Source of the DNA: Benincasa hispida
Lineage: Eukaryota; Streptophyta; Magnoliopsida; Cucurbitales; Cucurbitaceae
DNA length: 64,000 nucleotides
Reading direction: 5' to 3'
Assembly: GCF_009727055.1 (NCBI RefSeq)
Contig: NC_052350.1
Location: 26,662,437 to 26,726,436, forward strand
A model generated the notes under the pieces. That model was not told the DNA's origin. It worked only from the letters and a program-made list of their open reading frames with translations, and searched no databases. The translations under genes and the position numbers were made by a program. Positions 34,577 through 45,164 of the stretch are shown here, one piece after another. Positions within the stretch are counted from its first letter, which is position 1. Each line of letters starts with the position of its first letter.

Positions 34577-35761
34577 AGATGTGGACCCTGACCCTACCAT
34601 TAGAAATCCTAAGATACGAGGGGATGCAAACAAAAGAAAAGGTAAAGATCCTTTTTTTCAGGAAATGACTTCAGAAGGTGAGTCGAGTACTCCATTGGTA
34701 GGAGCAGATCCTCAGTTAAAAGAAAGGGTGTTTGATAGGATTGCTTAGAGATTGGCAGCAAGTGTTGGATCCGTGCAGGCAGATCCAGAAAAGAAGTATG
34801 GCATTGAAAGACTCAAAGCCTTAGGTGCAACGACGTTCAAAGGAGCCACAGATCCAGTAGATGTTGAGGTCTAGTTAGATTTGATTGAGAAATGTTTTAA
34901 TGTGATGAGATGTCCTGACGATAGTAAGGTCAGGTTAGCAGTGTTCTTACTGCAGTAAGGACCTGAGAAATAGTGGAAGATCGTAGTTGCCAGAAGGAAT
35001 CGATCAGAGGTTATGACCTAGTTGGAGTTCAGGAAAGCTTTTGAAGATAAGTACTATCCCAGCTCGTTTAGAGAAGCTAAAAGAGATGAGTTTCTCAGGT
35101 TAGTATAGGGATTAATGATAGTTGCTGAATACGAGTAGAAGTTTAGTGAGATATCTCAATATGCTCTTTCGATCATAGCAAAAGAAAATGATAGATTCAG
35201 AAGGTTCGAGAATGGCTTGAGGATTGAAATTCATAGTCCAATCACTTCTATAGCCAACTGGGTGGATTTCACTCAGTTAGTGAAGACGACCATTAGGGTT
35301 GAGAGAAGCTTAGACAGTGTTGATCAGGTGTAGAAAGAAAAAGAAGAGCAGCAGAAGCCTCATTTCTCTGGACAATTAGCAAGAAAGGACAGGAAGCTTT
35401 GAGCCAACAGGGTTCGACCAGAAAGAGATTAAGACCTGCAACTAGTTCAGTTAGTAGATCAGGGTTTGGACGTGCTAGCGAGTCTATAGCTAGTACAAGT
35501 GAGAAACCCCTATGTGTGAATTGTGGCAAGTATCATCTGGGGACATGTTATAGTGGGGGGAATCTCTATTTCCAGTGAGAATGTCCTCAATTAGCTCGTG
35601 AAACTTAGGTAGAAAGGAAGGTGACTTCTCAGACAGTGGATCAACCGAAGGCAACTAGTTTCAGAGGTGGGGGTTCCAGTGGAGCTAAACAGAAAGGAGT
35701 GGTAGGACAACTTCAGCAACAGGGTAGAGTGTTTATAGTGACCCACTAGGACGCAGAAGAG
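34577..35761 (+). pseudogene. Chromovirus gag of element E, fragment 2
   Basis: Continues the gag started at 23087: VDPDPTIRNPKIRGD, then KYGIERLKALGATTFKGATD, the gag core with DLIEKCFNVMRCPDDSKVRL, EFRKAFEDKYYPSSFREAKR and FSEISQYALSII, then a Ser/Arg-rich part and a broken zinc knuckle (CVNCGKYHLGTCYSGG, followed by LYFQ and TAG, so the second Cys pair is lost). In-frame stops include TAG at 34746, 34872, 34971 and 35019 and TAA at 34956. At 34872, 34971 and 35019 the family has Trp. A frameshift follows near 35100. Confidence 0.87.
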
Positions 35762-36250
35762 GTGCCAGGTGTTATGACTTGTAAAGTAATTCTATGTAAC
35801 AAGTCTGCTTATGTATTATTAGATCCTGGTGCTACATATTCATTCATATCCATCATATTTTTATTACATATAGATAAGATGATTGAAAGCATGCTTAAGG
35901 ACTTGTTTATTTCTACGCTTGTTGGAGAAGTTATAGTGGTGCATGAGTACTATAAGACCTATGAGATAATTATTGACAACCAGAGTTTATGGGTTGATCT
36001 GATTCCATTTGAATTACTTGAGTTTGATACTATTTTAGGCATGGATTTTCTGAGCAAGTATCATGCCTCTATTAATTGTTTTAAGAAAGAAATAGTGTTT
36101 AGAAGACCAGAAGAACAAGAAGTATTGTTTGTAGGAAACAAAAGACTTCTCTCTAGCAGTTTGATATCAACAGTTAAAGCTAGGAAGTTGCTGAGAAAAC
36201 GTTGTGTTTCCTATCTAGCTCATGTAATTGTTTCACAAGATAAAAGTTGA
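35762..36250 (+). pseudogene. Aspartic protease of element E
   Basis: An open block of 162 codons with the retropepsin motif YVLLDPGATYSFIS, the flap region and ILGMDFLSKYHASINC, then KRLLSSSLISTVKARKLLRK leading toward RT. The catalytic Asp is present. It is open from end to end, unlike its neighbours, but it is part of a polyprotein with stops on both sides, so it is annotated as a piece of the dead element and not a gene. Confidence 0.85.
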
Positions 36251-36684
36251 AACCTGAGGATGTGCTGATTGTGTAGAAGTTTCTTGATGTATTCCCTGAA
36301 GAATTGTCAGGATTGCCACCTGACAAGGAAGTTGAGTTTACTAATGACCTGATTTCAGGAAGAACACCTATTTCACAAGCACCGTACAGGATAGCACTAG
36401 CTGAGTTAAAAGAGCTTAAGGTTCAGTTATGGGAGTTAGTTGATAAGGGGTACATTAGACCCAATGTATTACCTTAGGGAGCACCGGTTCTATTTGTAAA
36501 GAAGAAGGATGGCACTCTCAGGCTGTGTATAGATTATAGGCAGTTAAACAAAGTAATGATCAGGAATAAGTGTCCTCCACCTCGTACAAATGATCTTTTC
36601 GATCAGTTAAAGGGAACTACAGTGTTCTCTAAGATATATTTGAGATCAGGATACCACTAGTTAAAAGTAAAATAGGCGGATGCT
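36251..36684 (+). pseudogene. Reverse transcriptase of element E, 5' part
   Basis: [40 protein letters not shown], then a TAG where the family has Trp, [20 protein letters not shown], and [12 protein letters not shown]. In the last block the motif-A catalytic Asp is replaced by Tyr (codon 36637-36639). Two more TAG stops follow before element C interrupts at 36685. The frame continues at 47063. Confidence 0.88.
36680..36684. repeat. Target-site duplicate, left of C
   Basis: ATGCT directly before the TGATGA start of C; the exact partner is at 47063-47067. Confidence 0.92.
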
Positions 36685-38588
36685 TGATGACTTGAACTTG
36701 ATGAATGTAATGTGCCTGCATAATGATGTGCTACAAGCTCATGTTGCCATAAACTTGTAATGCAAAATGTAATCTTATGTTGTGTTGCTGCTCATGCACA
36801 TTTTATGCGATACTACTTCTAGATATATGCGTTATTAATGGAATGCTTGTAGTATGCTATGCGTTGTCAAGAGTTTCCTTGCGCTGAAACCAAGTATAAT
36901 TGCAACGCAAGTTTCTCGGAGTGATCCGAGGTCGAACACAAGGATTGTTGTCGTTAATATGTTACATTTGTGATATATGCGACTGGTGTTTTTACAATTA
37001 ATAAAGATTATTTTTATACAGGTATCTAAAGTTGCGGTAAAGTAAAATTGTGTAGATAAACTAAAGTTGCATTAATAACATAAAAGTGCATAAAAGTAAA
37101 CCTATGCTATTATGATACAAGATACAGGATACTGATACATGATACTGAGTTTGAGATTGACTATGAAGTTTATACAAAGGGTCGTGGTATGCAGTGGCAA
37201 GTCTTTATGTATGAAACAGAAATAGAAAAGATAACTAATATAAACATCGCAAGTTATTAATTGCATTAAAGACATAACTACGGTTCTACTTTCCCTTGCC
37301 GTACACCACTCGGTGATCAGTCGTGTTCCCATATCTCTGTGGTGAAATAGGGATGAACATAATGAACACAAGGTTGCTTCCATCTCTGGAAGTACTTCTC
37401 GCTTTAGTTAACGCATTCTTCCAACTTTCTCTCAACAGGAGAAATGGCATCTTCATTTCTGCTCTCACAGGTAAAGATGTCGTCCAGCATGTTTTAGCTA
37501 AACATATTTATTTCCTTAGCACATATTACTTTCCTTGCTTAATTCTTACTAATTACCAGAGGATTAAGAAAACATCATGGAGAAAGCGATTTACGGATGA
37601 ATGGAAATAAACAGAAAGATGGAGATGGAGATGATCATGACATTCAATACTAAGATTTAGCATCTGGTACATGATGTGAATGATAGACTAAAAAGATGAA
37701 TACAATTGATGATAAAGAGATATAACAAATACAGAAGAGTGCCAACGTCTTGACACAAATCATGAAGGTGGATTTTGCTTGGGGGTATTTGGAATGGATG
37801 AAGAGAAGAGCTTCCCTCTCAGGCTTGCTTGTCCGGTAAAAGGGACCTTGGTACAGAGCTTCAACGACAGGGATTGAAAGGATTTTCCCTAAGACTCACC
37901 TCTCGTTCTTGTCTCTTAAATCTTCCCCGGATCTTCTCCGATCAGGCTCTTCAGACCAGTCTCTCTCTCAATATACAAATATCAAAATATACCCGTATCA
38001 AGTATATCTTCTCAGTTGAATGGTCGGAGTTATTTATAGGCTCAGCTTTGACTATTTGACTTGTGGACCCCACTGTATTGTTAAGGCAGTTATGGAAATG
38101 GTGGAGTGAATATTCCTCTATTACGCAATCAATCCCTTCATAAATTCACAACGGTCAGTTGTACACGCATTAGAATCCTCCGCAATTACGTTGCTCTTTA
38201 CATCTTTGATTGTTTGTCCCATGCGGTATTGTTTTTTATTACCGCATGCGGTTGAGATTGCGTTGATCGCTTAGCTCTTGATCAATTGTCACATGCGCCG
38301 TCATTGCGTTGATCGTTTATTCATTCCTGAATGATGGGCGCAATGCGACGTAGATGCGTTGTTCTTTTTATCTTGAGCCATGAACGCATAGGGTGACTTG
38401 ATTTCCTGCAAAACAGACTTGAAATATTCTTTTCTACCATCGCAATATTGTCAGTGGGTGTATTAACGAAAATTTATAATTCTTGCAGTTCTTAGCTAAT
38501 TTCTATACAATTGACGCAACTTTCCTTTCTTTTGGCCGCAATATCTAAATAAAACAGTATAAATAACTTGTATTTCTACAAGTTATCA
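36685..38588 (-). mobile_element. 3' LTR of element C
   Basis: Starts TGATGACTTGAACTTGATG and ends with the inverted repeat ataacttgta-tttc-tacaagttat then ca, next to the polypurine tract. A TATA-like tatttata lies at 38031-38038 (minus TATAAATA). It pairs with 45165-47062. Confidence 0.92.
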
Positions 38589-39758
38589 CACCCCCAAATT
38601 TAGATATATGCTTGTCCTCAAGCATATCTTCTACTAAGGCAATATTGCTCAATTCCCATCCTAAATTTTGCGTCGATTGGTTGCTCCGAATGCTCCACCT
38701 AGACAACATTACTTAACATCGCAATTTCTTTCTATCCTTGAAAGTTCATAACAAAGCCGTACTTTATTCTTCTATACTACAAATTTATGCTAAAAAATGC
38801 TTTTCTAATTTTTAAAAAGAATGTTTACCTCTTCTTGTCAAAACAAATTGATGCGTCTGGATGCGATGGTCAAACTTTACGTCATTTATTAGAGACTGTT
38901 GATCATGGTGACACCCTTCATTTTGGCTTGTTCCCACAGGTGTCATGCGAACATCCAACTACGGTTGTATGTCAATATCAACTTTAACTCATGAATTTCA
39001 GAAGAGTTGTCTCTTGTTTCTTTTATCTTTCTTTCTCATTTTTCTCTTTACATATCGCGTTGTTCTTGGAAACCCACCTTCGTTTTGGCTTACTCCCACG
39101 GGTGTCATGCGAACATCCAACTACGAGCAGGCTCCTTTCATAAGTTAACTCTTATCAAGTTGGGATTGTTTTTGAGGTTTCCCTTGCGCTGACATTGGAG
39201 TTTATATAATTTTTTTTTTTTTTGAAATGATGAACGCATTTTTCTTAATGATCGCATCACTTGATTTCATCTACTCAAACCTTCCCCACCCCCAAATTTA
39301 GAGATGCGCAAGGTCCTCATTGCTTTGTTTGGACAGAATAGACAAACACTTAGACAAAATTTCAAAAAGAAGGTTTGAGCAGAATTTTGAAGGATAAAAG
39401 GTAAAGTATTGCTATAGCTACGAATTAACTAAGTGTTAGTCAGAAAATACAAAGTGTGGAACTGTTACTAAGTGTATGCATATTATACATCATGGCAACG
39501 CAATGAATAACATAAAACAAAAGATCAAGAATATTGTAAAATTGACAAAGGATGATAAAGATATAAAGGAATTACAATATGGATAGAATTGTTACTTAGT
39601 TGTATTGAAAATTAACTAAGTATACAAGGAATTACAATTAACGCAATACAAAAATTTTTGCATGTACAAGGAATCAAAGAATTGGCATCTATACATAGAA
39701 AAATAATAAATGAAGTTACAAATAAAAGAATGACCGCAATAATAAAAAAATTGTAAAG
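38589..39758 (-). other. PPT and 3' non-coding region of element C
   Basis: Polypurine tract at 38589-38601 (minus AAATTTGGGGGTG). A 9-bp hairpin follows (atatgcttg, loop tcct, caagcatat), then the two conserved motifs (38919-39130), a T run (39212-39222) and AT-rich sequence up to the stop of the extra ORF. It aligns with 60033-61150 of element B throughout. The small ORFs are not conserved in frame. Confidence 0.8.
38919..39130 (-). repeat. Duplicated conserved 3' motif, element C
   Basis: Copies at 38919-38966 and 39080-39130, each attttggctt or gttttggctt followed by cccac, ggtgtcatgcgaacatccaa and ctacg, starting about 330 and 491 bases from the LTR. The first copy continues gttgta and the second agcagg, exactly as in element B, so the two copies have separate identities. 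Confidence 0.88.
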
Positions 39759-42563
39759 TTATTGAGGAGGAGGAGGTTCTGGTGAAGGATTTTGGTGAGG
39801 TACACGAGGATCTTCTTCAAAGTCTAAATGTTGCTGGAGATGTGGAGGCACCATGGAACCATGAAGATACACTGTCAAGAAGTTGAAGTACTCATGGTTG
39901 TGCTTCGCTAGTTGCCTCTAGTTCAGGTGGATCGTATAGATGTTGCATTGCATATTGATCATCATCTGCCTTATCATAGCAGCACTGTGTTGTAAATTTC
40001 CTACTTGCTCGTGTACCGCATCTATTCTCTGGCAGAAGAAGGCCTATTGTTGGGAGGACAGTTCTTGTTGTTGGGTAAGAAGGGTTCGCATATCTGCTAG
40101 TTCAGCAGCTAAGAAGGCAATGGTAGGTTGTTCCTGCGATGTCTCGCCATCGACGTTTTGGGGTTGGGCAGAGGTTTCTTCACCCAAATTGCATGGGTCA
40201 TCAATATGCAGTGGTGGAAGGGGAAGTTGTGGTGATGACGCTGAAGGTGAGGATGGAGCTACTGGATATGCGGTTGGAGAATCAGGGGCAAGGAGAAGGT
40301 TGGTGAAGTGCTCGGCTAGGGAAGAAGAAGGTTGTACGGGAGGGCTTGGAGGGCGAATTATCAAAGGCAAAAGATCCAAGGGTACTGATTCTTGCGCTGA
40401 TGAGCCTTGAACTTTCCCTTATCCTTTGTCATCTTTAAGCTGTTTCCTTCGCTTGGATTGCTGAAGTGTATTCAAATCAATGACGGGCCTCTTCAATAGG
40501 AGCTCGGGGCAGTGTGGGGAATCTTTGAGGAGCAACCTCAAAATCTTGACATTTATGAGGCCATGAACTTCAGGCATGGGTTCTTCCTCAATGCCTACAC
40601 CCATTGATAAGCATAAACTTGAGACAGTCCATGGGAAGAAATACTGACCTCTTATGTGCCCCACAAAACCTCGAATTTGTCTTGCGATCAACTGGCCCAC
40701 ATCGATTGGAATACCGCTCACGATCCAATATACAGCCATGACTCGGTCCCTCGAAATTTTTTTATCATGGGAAGTCGAGATGAGTCGCCGCTTTACCAAA
40801 TATACCCAAAGTCGTACCTCGGGAAGCAGCGTCTTGGACGCCAGTGTTCTAATGCCTTTTAATGAAACCGTCCACTTACTGCCCGGTTGCGTCAATGTTT
40901 GCAGCGCATCTTCCATCTGCTTTTCAGTAGGATCATCAATGATTTTATTACCCAGTGCATCTGGTTTACTCTTCATCATGAATAATTCATCGATGTCCTT
41001 TGCACTGAAAGACACCATTTTCCCTTTTATGGTCACCACATCTTTGATGCCATGTAGCCGTCCATGGTAGAAGTTGTGCACTACCTTTGGAATGAAAATT
41101 GCTGGGCACTGACAAAATGTTTCCCATCCATGCTCCAGTATAACGCTTGTGATCAGGTCTGGTAGTGGCGTTGGCGCGGGGAAAAATCCCATCTCCATCA
41201 GCATATCATCGTTTACTTTCTTCCTTGATGGACGCTCCTTTGCCAATTCGGGTTCGCTACTTTCTACAACTGCTTTGCCCTTTGCTTTAGTTAACGTAAG
41301 GTGAGATTCTTTCCTTTGTTTCCTTTCCCTTGCCTTGCATTGTTCCTCCTTCTCCCGTTTAGCAAGTTCCTTGCCCTTCTTTTCTCTGATGTGTTGAACC
41401 TTTACTTAGCGCTTCCTCTCCTTTTCCTCTTTCTTCTTCCTTTCTTCTTCTTTTTCTTTTCTCTTTTCTTCTTCAATTTATTTTTCAAACTGCTCAAAGG
41501 CCAGCAAAATGCGTTGTTCTTCTTCGAGTCTTTTCCTTTCTTCTTCTGTCGAAATCTAATATTGCGGTGCACCTCCTCATCTTGTAATTTTCTTCTTCGA
41601 TTACCTTCTACGATGATGATTTTTGCTCGCAACATTTTCTTCTGCTTCTCTTCTTCCTCCATTCTTCTCCCCTCCTACTCTTCTAATGCATCTATCAAAA
41701 TTAGAGGGTCAATGGTTGACCTTTGCGGTGCATTCTCCTTGCGACGTCGTGTCAAGAGGGTGATTTCCACATCTTCTCCTTCATCAGTCGCAATCGTTTG
41801 CGGTGTTTTATGTTGCGCTGATTCCCCCTTGTCCTCCCTCACAGAGGTGGATTCTCTATCCAGCTCTGGGCTTTCAGCCCTCTTTCTCCTCTCTTCCTCC
41901 TTCTTCAAGCACCTTTTCTCCCGCCTGGTTTCTTTTCTTTCACTTCTTTCTTTCATCTTCTTCAACTTGGCCTCCTCATCTTCCTCATCCTCCTTCTCTT
42001 TGATTTTCTTCTCTGCTTTGCTTTGATGGGCTTGCTCATCTTCTTCAGCCCTATTCTCTTTGCTCTTCTTCTTCTTTTCAGCCCTTTCAAACTGCTTCTC
42101 CGCCGCCACTTCCTCCAAAGCAACCCTGATGGGTCCTTCATAGGATTCTGCGTTAGCAGCTTCCTTAGGATCCAAGATGGTGAGAGCGCTTCTCCTTGAC
42201 TTTTCCTCCATCGCCTCCTCCGAAGGTAGTGGTTGGTTCCTAAAACCCTAGCTTCGGGCAGTCCTCCTCCTTTCTCTAAGTTGCTGAGAATGCTCCCAAA
42301 CATATCCTTATCGTCCTGTCTCTTCTTTTCACACTCAGAGGAGAATGTTGGGAGTGGGGTGCTTTCAAAACTCTGCCCCCTTTTGAACTGGAGTGGCCTG
42401 GCTGCTAAGGGATTTTCCGGGGTTTTTCGGCGACTTGAGGGACGGTGTGTGGCTGGGCAGCGAGACGACGGCTGGCTGGAAGGAATGTTGCCTCTCGCAT
42501 AGAGAGTTGGTCTTTCGAGTGTGATGAGGGTAAAGAAGATGGCTGGGAAGATTGTTCTGCCAT
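39759..42563 (-). pseudogene. Extra ORF of element C: Lys/Glu-rich protein with plant-transposon-protein-like domain
   Basis: Minus strand from the ATG at 42563 (MAEQSSQPSSLPSS) to a TAA at 39759, in env-like position between gag and the 3' LTR. In order: a Ser/Pro-rich N-terminus with frameshifts (42563-42230), an open acidic/basic KE-rich coiled segment (42211-41678), a second KE-rich coil broken by stops, and an open 275-codon globular part (41246-40419). The globular part has ILEHGWETFCQCPAIFIPKV, GKMVSFSAKDIDELF and RDRVMAVYWIVSGIPIDVG, resembling the putative plant transposon protein domain (Pfam PF20167, from memory). A Pro/Ser-rich tail and a short coil follow. Stops are mostly Gln- or Trp-type. 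The function is unknown. Confidence 0.75.
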
Positions 42564-43539
42564 GGATGCCGGAGTAAAAGAAAATTGGAAATTCTTTAGG
42601 GTTTTAGGAAGAGGGAAACAATCTGGTATGCAGAGTGCTCTAGGGTTTCTGTTTGCAAATGAGATCAAATGGACTCACAGACAGAGGAGATAGAATTTAT
42701 AGGTTGGGCCTTGATGTGCCCAACGCGAATTCTGCGATGGCAAGCCTCGACCTACTCAAAAAGCCTACCATTTGCACTCCTCACATTTATGAAGCACCAA
42801 AGAAGGATGCCCTTTCGTCTACTAAATCATCATTTCCTTGGAAGACGAAACGATTGGACTTCTCAGTTTGCAAAAAGAATTATCTTTGGTGTTTTATTCG
42901 AATGGGCGCAAGGTGAAAAATTAACGCAATGAGTTCATCAACGCAAATGCATCTTTGCAGAGGACGGGCAACCACACATGTATCCCCGAACACACCCCTT
43001 AACGCAATGCATTTCTGGAGGACGGGCGCACGGTATTTTTACCAGCACAACATTACCTCAACATAGTGCATTTTTGCTAAGGACAGGCAAATAACACATA
43101 TGAGCGCAACACACCCCTCAATGCAATGCATTTCAGTTGGATGACCACAAAGTGTATCTTGTGGGTACAAGATGCACCCATCATCGCAATGCATACCGAG
43201 TGTTCATTGTTTTATTATTAAATTTTTTTTTTATCAACACAAGTCACACGGACACTGCAGTAATAATTTTCTTCTAATTAATCAATCATTCACCAACATT
43301 TAAGAATAACACATTGATGACAGAAAAGTAAGGAATAAAGAGAACACGGAAATAAATGCAAGAGAATTAAATGAAGTAGAAATTCATAAAGTCATAAAAA
43401 CAAATTAAATGAAGCGATAAATGACAAAGTTATAAAGTAATAAATTAAAAAAGCAAGTAAACATAAGATTGAGATATGGACCGAAAGACAATTTTCTCCT
43501 GATGAACGTAATCCACACCTCCGCAGGCGGTCCAGCTTG
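42564..43539 (-). other. Non-coding repeats between the extra ORF and gag, element C
   Basis: No conserved coding. It contains degenerate tandem words: aggacgggca or ggacgggcgc at about 42960, 43017 and 43080, with acgcaatgcattt spaced about 60-70 bases. Element B has the same words at 61200-61340 between its integrase and 3' tail. The stretch 43200-43460 is AT-rich. Confidence 0.65.
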
Positions 43540-44943
43540 CCTGCCCAATGTCTTTAAGGGCATTGCTCCTTCCCGTGAGATCCAGGGGCATCAGAATTGC
43601 TTAGCAACATTCCAGGTGTTCTATTTCGAAGTTCAGATGCCAGCTGCCCCACTTGAATCTCCAAATTTCTAATTGAAGACGCCTGCGCCTGCATCACATC
43701 ATTTTTATCCATGTATTGCTTGAGCAGGGACTTTAATGAATTACTAGAGGTGTTTGAAGAGGACAGTTGGTTGTGCGATTGTCTCTGTTGACCCTGATTC
43801 TGATTGTGGTGAAAAGGTAGAGGGTTTCCTCGATTGTCTAAGTTGCTATTCTGATGGTTACTTGGCCCACCTTGTTTTTTATTCCCTCCTCAACCGAAGT
43901 TAGGGTGACTTCTCCAACCAGGATTATACGTGTTGCTATAGGGATTGTTCTGGATAGCACATACTTGCTACATGTTCGATGGGCACATTTTTGCTACATG
44001 GCCTCCTCCACGATTGACGCAACTGATTGCGGACACTTGTGCTGGCGCATTAGGTTGCGCTGATCCTTGGGAGAGGGTACCTTGATTAAGCACCATCAAC
44101 TAGAGGATAAAGGTTAATGTGGCCATTTAGGCGTCTAAAGTTGTCATTGTCTCTGCAAAGACAATGGCAGTATTATTTCTTCTTCTTTCGGAGCCTCTTC
44201 CTCCGTATCCATCATGCACCCAGTCATCCATATTCCGCGAGATGCGGTCAAGGATGACCTTGGCCTCAGTGTATGTTTCATCCATAAATCCTCCTGTCGC
44301 GAAGGCATCAACAACAGCCTGCATTGATCTATTCAGGCCATTATAAAAGGTCTCCATCAGGACGCAATCGGGTATCACGATATGTGGACAATTCTTCACC
44401 AATCTTCTGAATCGCACCCAGGCGGTGCTAAGGGTCTCGTTATCCATCTGTTCAAAGTTTAGCACGTCCTTCCGTTGCCTTGCGTTGACGGTCGAAGGAA
44501 AGAACTTCTTCTTGAATCGCTCAACCAGCTGATCCCATGAAGTAATCTCATTTGGCTCCAGTGAATGAGCCCACCACTTGGCCTCATCCCTCAAGGTGTA
44601 AGGGAAGAGATATAGTCTGATACCTTTTGAGATAACGCCAGGTATAGAGAAGTTACTGCACATCTCGACAAAACTGGTCAGATGGGCATGTGGGTGCTCA
44701 CCTTGCAGACCACCAAACTGCCCCGCATTCTGAATCATTTGGAGCATGGCCAGTTTGATCTCAAATCTTGTGTTCTTCTCAACTATCGGCCTTGAAATTT
44801 CGAGCGAAAAATCATACAGATTGGGCGCCGCATAGTTTCTCATCGGGATGTTGTAGTCAGCCGCAAGAAAATAGGATCTTACGTTGGTCGTCCCACCTCC
44901 TGATTCACCTTAGGTGCCACATTATCATTATTATTATCTGCCA
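43540..44943 (-). pseudogene. Athila-like gag, element C
   Basis: Starts ATGGCAGATAATAAT at 44943. A TAA and a one-base deletion interrupt codons 20-35, after which a 238-codon open block follows (44843-44130): NYAAPNLYDFSLEISRPIVE, LQMIQNAGQFGGLQGEHPHA, then SFVEMCSNFSIPGV, RLYLFPYTLRDEAKWWAHSL, FFPSTVNARQRKDVLNFEQM and LDRISRNMDDWVHDGYGG. A Cys/His remnant (ISCVNRGGGHVAKMCP) and a Gln/Asn-rich tail continue to about 43540. It is the best preserved gag in the window. The sequence ends without entering protease. Confidence 0.88.
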
Positions 44944-45140
44944 TGTTGGCCTTCTTTCGCCTCGCTCGGTTCTGGCGTGCCCTTGCGCAAAATGTACGCT
45001 CGATCTATGGGTCAGCCTTGAATTCTGGATCAGTTCTAGTACTCATAAATTGTCAGACTGCTCTACGTGATAAACAGCCAGTACAAAGAGATCTGTCCTG
45101 CAAAATATCATAAAACATACTCAACAATAACCGTTACCAA

Positions 45141-45158
45141 TCCTCGGCAACGGCACCA
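45141..45158 (-). other. Primer-binding site, tRNA-Asp type (element C)
   Basis: tcctcggcaacggcacca, two transitions away from the perfect site at 1727-1744, and 6 bases from the LTR at 45165. Confidence 0.88.
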
Positions 45159-45164
45159 TAAACT

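Noticed and set aside
40654..41070. 138-codon plus-strand frame with MCPTKPRICLAINW
   Set aside because: Antisense shadow of the globular domain of the element C ORF, which has better coding character and family resemblance.
41301..42026. 241-codon plus-strand frame rich in Leu, Phe and Ser, membrane-protein-like
   Set aside because: It is the complement of the KE-rich segment of the element C ORF (Lys and Glu codons read as Phe and Leu in reverse), with no independent homology.
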